NCBI GenBank assembly: GCA_018334795.1
Contig: JAGXLH010000015.1
Location: 1-24,225, forward strand
Direction: 5' to 3'
Source of the DNA: Thermoplasmatota archaeon
Lineage (GTDB): Archaea; Thermoplasmatota; E2; DHVEG-1
Length of the DNA: 24,225 nt
Made by a program: the position numbers and the translations under genes. Positions 8,783-14,694 of the stretch are shown piece by piece. A model generated the notes under the pieces. The model made no database searches and was not told the DNA's origin. It was given only the letters and a program-made list of their open reading frames with translations. The first letter of the stretch is position 1, and each line of letters begins with the position of its first letter.

Positions 8783-8838
8783 GTATTATGGTCACCTCTT
8801 TAGAAGAGTTTTTTTTGACTGTGGCAAATAAAACCAAA

Positions 8839-10146
8839 TTATAAATATTTGCTGATATAGGTATATTGTGGTGTTAGTTGCCCATTGTGTAAGATCACAG
8901 CTCGTTTTATTTCTGGGGGAAGGGATAATTGATCAAACAATACTGAGTAATCAGTTTTCGCAATTAAAGGAACAAAATGCCAGAGGATTTCACTGAATGA
9001 ACGGGATGAATCTTTTGGAAGTTCACAGGGAAGATTATCTACCGCCATGATTGCAATACCCTCACCTTTGACTCCATCAGTCAGAGTATCTGTTCGTGGA
9101 TGATACACAAAAATTGGATTATCTGGAGTGGTTGCTTTTGCGGTGGGTTCAATTGCTCCATTGATATCAATACTAATATCACCAATGATATTAAGTCGTA
9201 GTTCTGTTGGAGTTTCAAGATATGATTTTAGGAAATGTTTGGTTACTAATCGCGGATATCTGTTATCCCAATAAATCGCATTGATTAGAATTGAAAGATA
9301 AGGAATGTATTGTTCGAAGGTCGAGGTGTATTTTTCCGGATAGTGGTAATAATCTTGTAATTGAAATGGATTAGATGGATTTTTAGGTTGAACCATGTCC
9401 TCTTCTTTGAATACAACCTTGTATAATGTATGAGGGTCTGGTTCGTCAAAAACAGTTTTGAGTTGTTGTGGTTGCAATTCAACAAAAGGAAGTAAATCTA
9501 AGATTTCTTGTGCTCCATTTGACACATTGCCATAACCTGCAAATCCAATGATCACGGGATTAATTGATTCGGGTAGTCCATGGCTTTCTATATAGTTACC
9601 AATATCAGTAAAATGTTGTTTCAGTTTTGTTAATGATTCATATTGATAGGTTTGTTTTATTTTGCTGAATGGATTTCTAATGTGATCTTGTTTTTCTAAT
9701 CGCTCTCCAAAGCCCCATAATGTATCCACCATTCCAGCAATTCCTGCGTATCTTCCAAAAAAAATCAATCGTCTATTATTTTCATCAACGATTCGTTCAT
9801 AATCAATGAGTGTACAATTTAACTCCATCATTTTTTTTAGCATGGACATATTGTATAATTGCCCCTTAATTGTGTGGGAAAAAAAGATGTAGGTTTTATT
9901 TTTTTGGAAAAATGATTCAGGAATTTCTTTAACTGCAAAAATAACTGAAGCTTTTGATAGGTCTTCAGATATGATTGCACCAGCTTTTTGATATGATTTA
10001 TCATTGTATGCCCGAATTTTTGAGGGTTGAATGAGGAATGAGATGTCGTGGTTTTCTTGGATTTCTTTAATGTGGTCTGGGATGAGTGGAACGCGTTGTT
10101 CCCACTCGTTTTTATCTTCTCGACGAATACCAATGATATGGGTCAT
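8839..10146 (-). CDS. Lysine-ketoglutarate reductase (AASS N-terminal-like saccharopine dehydrogenase, lysine-linked)
   Basis: Expected to condense lysine with 2-oxoglutarate using NAD(P)H to form saccharopine. The 435-residue protein matches the LKR half of animal/plant AASS from end to end as I recall it. It opens with Ile-Gly-Ile-Arg-Arg-Glu-Asp-Lys, followed by Trp-Glu-x-Arg-x-Pro-Leu. Later come Phe-Phe-Ser-His-Thr-Ile-Lys, Leu-Ile-Asp-Tyr-Glu, the nucleotide loop Gly-x-Gly-Asn-Val-Ser-x-Gly-Ala-Gln-Glu (about 204-214) and a C-terminal Asn-Gly-x-Leu-Thr-x-x-Tyr-x-Tyr-Ile. It is longer than yeast LYS1 (about 370). ATG codons at 10173 and 10170 are possible, but the one at 10146 has AGAGGA 6 bases upstream and fits the family N terminus. 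First gene of the pair with saccharopine dehydrogenase. Confidence 0.9.
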   Translation of the reverse strand: MTHIIGIRREDKNEWEQRVPLIPDHIKEIQENHDISFLIQPSKIRAYNDKSYQKAGAIISEDLSKASVIFAVKEIPESFFQKNKTYIFFSHTIKGQLYNMSMLKKMMELNCTLIDYERIVDENNRRLIFFGRYAGIAGMVDTLWGFGERLEKQDHIRNPFSKIKQTYQYESLTKLKQHFTDIGNYIESHGLPESINPVIIGFAGYGNVSNGAQEILDLLPFVELQPQQLKTVFDEPDPHTLYKVVFKEEDMVQPKNPSNPFQLQDYYHYPEKYTSTFEQYIPYLSILINAIYWDNRYPRLVTKHFLKSYLETPTELRLNIIGDISIDINGAIEPTAKATTPDNPIFVYHPRTDTLTDGVKGEGIAIMAVDNLPCELPKDSSRSFSEILWHFVPLIAKTDYSVLFDQLSLPPEIKRAVILHNGQLTPQYTYISKYL

Positions 10147-10184
10147 GAACAATCCTCTTATGTTTAACATCAAACGAATTGAGT

Positions 10185-10193
10185 GATAAATAG
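10185..10193 (-). promoter_or_regulatory. Candidate TATA box of the saccharopine operon
   Basis: The minus strand reads CTATTTATC. A start about 25 bases downstream, near 10163, would leave a short leader carrying the AGAGGA ribosome site of lysine-ketoglutarate reductase. Spacing and sequence fit an archaeal promoter. Confidence 0.5.
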
Positions 10194-10249
10194 ATTATGT
10201 TGTGGACTGAACCCCTGTAAGTACACAGTAAGTTTGGTTAACTTTTATG

Positions 10250-10287
10250 TATCAACGTTGAAATATTATTTATGCAAACGGTTGATA
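10250..10287 (+). promoter_or_regulatory. Candidate promoter of the Cas4-like gene pair, flanked by an inverted repeat
   Basis: TATCAAC (10250-10256) and GTTGATA (10281-10287) form an inverted repeat enclosing a TATA-like ATTATTTAT (10265-10273). The left arm is part of a perfect 10-base palindrome, TCAACGTTGA (10252-10261). Transcription would start close to the ATG at 10298. Arms on both sides of the TATA box are where a repressor would block TBP/TFB binding. Confidence 0.4.
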
Positions 10288-10297
10288 AGGAATGATT

Positions 10298-10570
10298 ATG
10301 AGAGAGGATGATAAACTATTTTCAGCATCGGAAATAGGTCAATTCACGTTTTGTTCAGTATCTTGGTTCCTTAAACGACGAGGCTATAAAGGTTCATCTT
10401 CAAAAAAATTGTTAAAGAAGAAATCACATGGAATGAAAATTCATGATGCTATTGGCAAAAAAACCCATATTACTCGTTTATTACTTCGATTAAGTTATTA
10501 TTTATTACTATCCGGAATAGTACTTTTATTTATTTTCGTGATAGTTAATTGGTTTGGATTGATTGGATAA
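10298..10570 (+). CDS. N-terminal part of a Cas4-like PD-(D/E)XK membrane protein
   Basis: A 90-residue protein that looks like the front of a Cas4/RecB-type nuclease. It begins with Ser-Ala-Ser-Glu-Ile-Gly-Gln-Phe, typical of the family start. Cys19 (Phe-Thr-Phe-Cys) corresponds to the first iron-sulfur Cys, and a His follows at 49 (Lys-Ile-His-Asp). Residues 65-87 form one hydrophobic transmembrane helix, and the frame stops just after it. The active-site Asp/Glu/Lys and the last three Cys are missing here but appear in the next gene. AAGG at 10287-10290 is 7 bases before the ATG at 10298, so this start is better than the ATG at 10292. Either a true split protein or one gene broken by a frameshift. 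Confidence 0.7.
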   Translation: MREDDKLFSASEIGQFTFCSVSWFLKRRGYKGSSSKKLLKKKSHGMKIHDAIGKKTHITRLLLRLSYYLLLSGIVLLFIFVIVNWFGLIG

Positions 10571-10577
10571 GGTTATT

Positions 10578-11102
10578 ATGTTAACTAGTTGGATAGTACT
10601 AAGTGTAGCAATTGTCCTTATCGCTGTCGGTATTTTTCTTATATTTTGGGTAAAAAAATCTAAGAAAATCTCATTAATTCCCTCTGGAAAAATTATCTAT
10701 GATGATCTGCATGGTTCGCCGTCTTCATTAACGTCTAAAAAATACCCCCTTGTTGGAAAACCAGATCTTATTTTGAAAAAAGGCTGGAAACGAATCCCTG
10801 TAGAAGTAAAAACTGGAAATCATCAGGTTCCAAAATCCCATCACGTCATGCAATTATTATCCTATTGTCAACTTGCAAAAGAACAGTATCGTAGACCTTC
10901 TCCATACGGTTATTTAGTGTATACTGATACAAATAAGCGATTTAAAATCCAATTCACGTATAAAGAGAAAAAAATATTGAAATCAACGATAAATCAAATG
11001 CGGCAAATCTTACAAACTGAAAAAGTTATTCGTAATCATCATGATAAAGGGAAATGTAATGGTTGTAAGATGAATTCTTTTTGTCAAGCGAAAATCAAAT
11101 GA
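10578..11102 (+). CDS. C-terminal part of a Cas4-like PD-(D/E)XK membrane protein
   Basis: This 174-residue protein completes the domain begun by the gene before it. A transmembrane helix (about 4-25) is followed by the nuclease core: Gly60-Lys-Pro-Asp63, Val-Glu76-Val-Lys78-Thr-Gly, and Gln92 with Tyr96 as the usual QxxxY helix. Three Cys (160, 163, 169; CxxC-x5-C) fit the C-terminal part of a Cas4 iron-sulfur cluster whose fourth ligand would be Cys19 of the first protein. The preferred start is ATG 10578 with AAGG at 10569-10572, although TTG 10563 would overlap the upstream stop. Without the first half it lacks one cluster ligand. No cas genes or CRISPR repeats are nearby, so a DNA-repair or other nuclease role is as likely as adaptation. 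Confidence 0.7.
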   Translation: MLTSWIVLSVAIVLIAVGIFLIFWVKKSKKISLIPSGKIIYDDLHGSPSSLTSKKYPLVGKPDLILKKGWKRIPVEVKTGNHQVPKSHHVMQLLSYCQLAKEQYRRPSPYGYLVYTDTNKRFKIQFTYKEKKILKSTINQMRQILQTEKVIRNHHDKGKCNGCKMNSFCQAKIK

Positions 11103-11145
11103 AATTATTTTTCATTCTTTAAAGGACAGTAAAAGTACCAAACGA

Positions 11146-11154
11146 TTTATATAA
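11146..11154 (+). promoter_or_regulatory. Candidate TATA box of the transglutaminase-like gene
   Basis: TTTATATAA preceded by the purine-rich AAACGA, which resembles a BRE. A start near 11175 would leave about 25 bases of leader before the ATG at 11201, including AGGAAG. This is the clearest TATA-like element in the window. Confidence 0.55.
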
Positions 11155-11200
11155 TAATTAGAGTTATTTTATTGTTATAACATTAGGAAGTATTACTCAT

Positions 11201-14071
11201 ATGGTTGTTGACCTAGTAAATAAACAGCAAAAACTTTGGTGTTTTCTAGTAATTTTTATCTTCATAAGTGTTTCTTTTGGTTATCCAATTTTAAGTAATC
11301 CAAATTCCATAAACACTGTTGATTCTCAACAGAAAGTATCCGGTTTTGCTAGTTCAGTACTGATTGAACCTGGCGAAGAATATGTAATAAAGTATACTCC
11401 ATCTAGTCATTCGTTTTCTAAGATTACAAAACCAGTAACAAATTCATTTTCTGAAACTTTGAAAAAAGCCATTGTAAAAACACCGGATTGGCTCAAAGAT
11501 TCATTAATACTTCAATTCAACGAAATTAAAAATCCATTACCATATGCATATCTGATTCTAAATGCAAGTAAAAAACATACTGATGAGATTGCTTTCTGTA
11601 TCGCCCATTCTCCTCTTGGAAATCCACCAGATCCCTCACTAATTTCACGGAATGTAAAACAAATTTACATGGTGGAAGCATACATTTCATATGCAAATAT
11701 CATTGAAATTAATGAGGATTCAGCAGATTATTACTCAACGATCCAATATAGTATTCTTCATAAGAATCAAACAATCAATCGAATGCTGCCAAAAGATATT
11801 TATTATTGGTATATTGTGCATCCACAAATCCTCAGTGAAACACCCTCTTTTATTTATGAATATTTTTGGAGGGATTACATTTTTTACCATAATGATATAG
11901 GTTATCCTTTACTTTTGGAAAAAATTAGAAATATTTCATTTTTATGGGATGAACAATCCTATCATCAACATGCAAATAGAGATTGGCAGGAAAGCATCAT
12001 GCACCATCCAACCGGTATTGAAGCAGTGAGCTACTGGGTAGGAAAAACAGTTCCATATCAAGCAACTGGTGATAGACCCGGTCAACCAAATTTGATTGCT
12101 CATCAGCATAATGGATGGTGTGGTGAATTACAACGAATTGCTGTTGCAGGTCTTCGATCAGTTCTTATTCCGTCAGTTAGTGTTTGTAATATCGCGGAGG
12201 ATCATGTCTGGAGGGAATTTTATGATCAAGGATGGCATCAAAACGATAACTGGTGGTCAGATACCGGTGGAACCGTTGATACTCCTTTAGTATATGCGGA
12301 TGGTTGGGGAAAGGATATGTCCTCAGTTTTTTCATGGCGTGGAGATGGCGTTGTTTCAGAGGTTAGCTCAAGATATATTCCAAAAGAGGATCAAGTTAAT
12401 GTTTCATTTCTTGTTACTGATTTGACGGGCAATTCATTAGATGGTGTTAGAGTAACAGCTTTGGTGAACGGATTAAAAGATATAAGCTGGTATAAGAATA
12501 AAATTTTAGATGCTCTTGAAAAATTTTGGTCATTTCTTCCAAAGAGTGTCCAAGAATCATTTTTAGAAAATATCTATCATCGGATAACAAATCGAATTGA
12601 AAATACATCTGATGTTATCGATGGGTTAACCATTAGTATTTGGAATTACACTGATGCACAGGGAGTTTGTGATTTTACTCTTGGAAAGCATGATGAATAT
12701 GTTTTTTTAATTCAGCAGCCTCTTGATCAATTACCATTTCCTTTTGCTTCCTGGACTATCGTAAAACGATTAAAAAATGCAGTCAATACTGATTTCTCTA
12801 TTCGATTCCCAACCATTAGTTCTGAAAGAAAACCAGAGGGAATTATTCATGAAAATTCATCTGATGAAGATCTAATTACTTTCTCTGCTTCTCTAGATAG
12901 TAACGGATTTCAGTATCAGGCAAATGTGAGAAATAATGATATTGGACAATATCCATCAAAAACTCCCCTATCTTTTTTCATACTTAACGAGCAAGAATAT
13001 ATCAAATATGATAATAATAAGCGATTTAAATCAAATTATTTTAAGAGAGATAGTACCATAAATGATAATATTATTTTGAATGATAAACCATACTATATCG
13101 TCCTGTATAATCCCCATCAGAAGATACATTCACAAGTAAATTTGAATTTTTCAATAACAAAAGAAACTTCAGAAGAATACATCACCATCATAAAACCATC
13201 AACAACAACGTTTCAAAACCCACAAATTCAAGTTGGGGAAACAATAGAAGTAACCGGGATTTCATCAGACGAATGTATTTTAAGCATTAATAATAAAAAC
13301 ATCAATATTCCAAGTGGCGAATGGAAAAAAACACTAAACACCATTTCTTGGAAACCAGGATTCTATACGTTAAAAGTAAACAGCAAAAACTGTTCAACAG
13401 AAAAACAAATAACACTCATCGATTCCATACCACCAACCACAAAAATACAATCACCAACTTCCTATGAAATCATCTCACTAGAAGAAAAACAATACATCAT
13501 TCATGGTATAAGTAGCGATAATCATATGATCAAAGCAGTTGAACTTTCCATCGATGACTGCAACTGGATACGCTGTCAAGGTACAACACAATGGATGAAA
13601 ACAATTAATATAACTCATTTCTCGCCAGGTATACATAAACTATCAATTAAAACAGTTGACAAATCCAATAATCAACAAATCATTCAACGATCATTCATTA
13701 TCAATGACACCTCCTCCCCTCACAATCCCTCAATAAACACGATTACTTGGTCACCTAAAAACCCAACGAACGAAACCACAATATCTATGTATACAAACAT
13801 AACCACAGATTCAGAGTTTCCATTAAAAAAAGCAATGGTAGAATACCAGATTAAACAGAATATATTTTCAAAAACTTTATTTGAATATGCACAGCACCCA
13901 ATCCAACAGAGACATCTGGAAGATCCAAAAAAGAATCAAACCAATCAACCAGTTTACGGTTGTGAACTTGGCAGATTTCCCACTAATGAAACAATCACCA
14001 TTCGAATAATAGCAATTGATGTTGCACATAACAGGGAAGTATCAAATTGGGAAGAAATTGTTATAAAGTAA
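11201..14071 (+). CDS. Large secreted protein with transglutaminase-like domain and Ig-like repeats
   Basis: This 956-residue exported protein has a hydrophobic N-terminal signal or anchor (about 12-30). The central domain (about 275-380) has a transglutaminase-like papain-fold triad: Cys307 in Gly-Trp-Cys-Gly-Glu-Leu, His335 in Asp-His-Val-Trp and Asp367 in Tyr-Ala-Asp-Gly-Trp. Beta-rich modules follow, and two near the C terminus are related (each with Gly-Ile-Ser-Ser-Asp and then Pro-Gly before a Leu-rich strand), like bacterial Ig-like repeats. Archaeal proteins of this fold are usually hydrolases or peptidases rather than true cross-linkers, so the substrate is unknown. Many Asn-x-Ser/Thr sites suggest surface glycosylation. 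From about 13150 on the + strand becomes clearly richer in A and C than the earlier part. It has its own TATA-like promoter. Confidence 0.85.
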   Translation: MVVDLVNKQQKLWCFLVIFIFISVSFGYPILSNPNSINTVDSQQKVSGFASSVLIEPGEEYVIKYTPSSHSFSKITKPVTNSFSETLKKAIVKTPDWLKDSLILQFNEIKNPLPYAYLILNASKKHTDEIAFCIAHSPLGNPPDPSLISRNVKQIYMVEAYISYANIIEINEDSADYYSTIQYSILHKNQTINRMLPKDIYYWYIVHPQILSETPSFIYEYFWRDYIFYHNDIGYPLLLEKIRNISFLWDEQSYHQHANRDWQESIMHHPTGIEAVSYWVGKTVPYQATGDRPGQPNLIAHQHNGWCGELQRIAVAGLRSVLIPSVSVCNIAEDHVWREFYDQGWHQNDNWWSDTGGTVDTPLVYADGWGKDMSSVFSWRGDGVVSEVSSRYIPKEDQVNVSFLVTDLTGNSLDGVRVTALVNGLKDISWYKNKILDALEKFWSFLPKSVQESFLENIYHRITNRIENTSDVIDGLTISIWNYTDAQGVCDFTLGKHDEYVFLIQQPLDQLPFPFASWTIVKRLKNAVNTDFSIRFPTISSERKPEGIIHENSSDEDLITFSASLDSNGFQYQANVRNNDIGQYPSKTPLSFFILNEQEYIKYDNNKRFKSNYFKRDSTINDNIILNDKPYYIVLYNPHQKIHSQVNLNFSITKETSEEYITIIKPSTTTFQNPQIQVGETIEVTGISSDECILSINNKNINIPSGEWKKTLNTISWKPGFYTLKVNSKNCSTEKQITLIDSIPPTTKIQSPTSYEIISLEEKQYIIHGISSDNHMIKAVELSIDDCNWIRCQGTTQWMKTINITHFSPGIHKLSIKTVDKSNNQQIIQRSFIINDTSSPHNPSINTITWSPKNPTNETTISMYTNITTDSEFPLKKAMVEYQIKQNIFSKTLFEYAQHPIQQRHLEDPKKNQTNQPVYGCELGRFPTNETITIRIIAIDVAHNREVSNWEEIVIK

Positions 14072-14116
14072 AAGTCTTACCCATTTTTAGATTGGTGTAA
14101 TTCCTTTGAGAAAACG

Positions 14117-14125
14117 TTATTTATC
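14117..14125 (+). promoter_or_regulatory. TATA-like element inside the gap after the transglutaminase-like gene
   Basis: TTATTTATC preceded by GAGAAAACG, similar in layout to the promoter at 11146. A start about 25 bases downstream would fall at 14144-14150, where the first of three hairpins begins. No protein gene follows on this strand before ABCE1. Confidence 0.35.
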
Positions 14126-14143
14126 TTTGATTCTATTAATGAT

Positions 14144-14260
14144 TCAATCCTTAACAGAGGAGGATTGAGACATACATTTTGATCTGATTTCAACAAAGAT
14201 CAATAATCCAAATTTGTGAAGAAGTGATTAGATCAAATTTCCTCATTTAATCCGATCTAA
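14144..14260. other. Three successive hairpins in a non-coding gap (possible small RNA)
   Basis: The 273-base gap between the transglutaminase-like gene and the convergent small gene contains three inverted repeats with perfect 7-base arms. TCAATCC/GGATTGA are at 14144-14150 and 14162-14168. TTGATCT/AGATCAA are at 14179-14185 and 14197-14203. TTAGATC/GATCTAA are at 14228-14234 and 14254-14260. The first two share the same 7-11-7 layout. I see no convincing reading frame. It may be a small RNA, a 3' regulatory region or a protein-binding array; which one cannot be decided by eye. Confidence 0.35.
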
Positions 14261-14344
14261 AGGAAATCGCTAGATTTGCCTACCAAAATTTGGAGAAGAG
14301 CCAAAAAAATAAGAAAAGAGAAAAATTGGTTTTATACTATTTAA

Positions 14345-14545
14345 TTATTCTTTATATGTATAATTTATTGATTGTTGTATCTCCCGATACAAATTCGCTC
14401 CTTTATCTAACATATCCCGTTCCATAAGCACAGAAAGTATTTCCTCACCAACAATCTTGATAAGATCTCGAAGATCATCAGGATGTTTTTTTGCATAATT
14501 CACTAACGCGTCAATACTTTGCTCATCTAACGTAATTTTCACCAT
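14345..14545 (-). CDS. Small protein of unknown function (66 residues)
   Basis: I do not recognise this gene. The protein is soluble, charged and apparently helical, begins Met-Val-Lys-Ile-Thr-Leu-Asp, and contains no Cys or metal motif. GAGGGA directly precedes the ATG at 14551 with no spacer, but is 6 bases from the in-frame ATG at 14545, which is therefore the likelier start. The good ribosome site is the main evidence that it is real. It is divergent from the ABCE1 gene and convergent with the transglutaminase-like gene. The short Lys-Ile-Thr-Leu-Asp start and helical body would suit a small DNA-binding or antitoxin-like protein, but no toxin partner is next to it. Confidence 0.6.
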   Translation of the reverse strand: MVKITLDEQSIDALVNYAKKHPDDLRDLIKIVGEEILSVLMERDMLDKGANLYREIQQSINYTYKE

Positions 14546-14658
14546 ATACATTCCCTCAATCGTTTCATCTTAATGAGAATCAAAAAAAGCATGCAAGTAT
14601 TAGTTAAAGGATTTATCGGTGAAAAAACATCAGAGAAAAGGAAAAACAAACTAAAATC

Positions 14659-14667
14659 TTTTAATAT
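14659..14667 (+). promoter_or_regulatory. Candidate TATA box of the ABCE1 gene, leaderless transcript likely
   Basis: TTTTAATAT lies about 30 bases before the ATG at 14695 and no Shine-Dalgarno sequence precedes that ATG. Transcription starting about 25-28 bases downstream would begin at or within a few bases of the start codon. Confidence 0.45.
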
Positions 14668-14694
14668 CCCCCGTATTGTCCATTTGTTGAAATT

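Noticed and set aside
8790..8815. Small hairpin CTCTT-TAG-AAGAG followed by a T-run on the + strand
   Set aside because: No + strand gene ends here. On the minus strand it overlaps the ribosome site of saccharopine dehydrogenase, but a 5-base stem is too weak to claim regulation.
10298..11102. CRISPR-Cas locus suggested by the Cas4-like protein
   Set aside because: No cas1, cas2 or effector genes and no regularly spaced direct repeats are present anywhere in the window; Cas4-like nucleases are common outside CRISPR loci.
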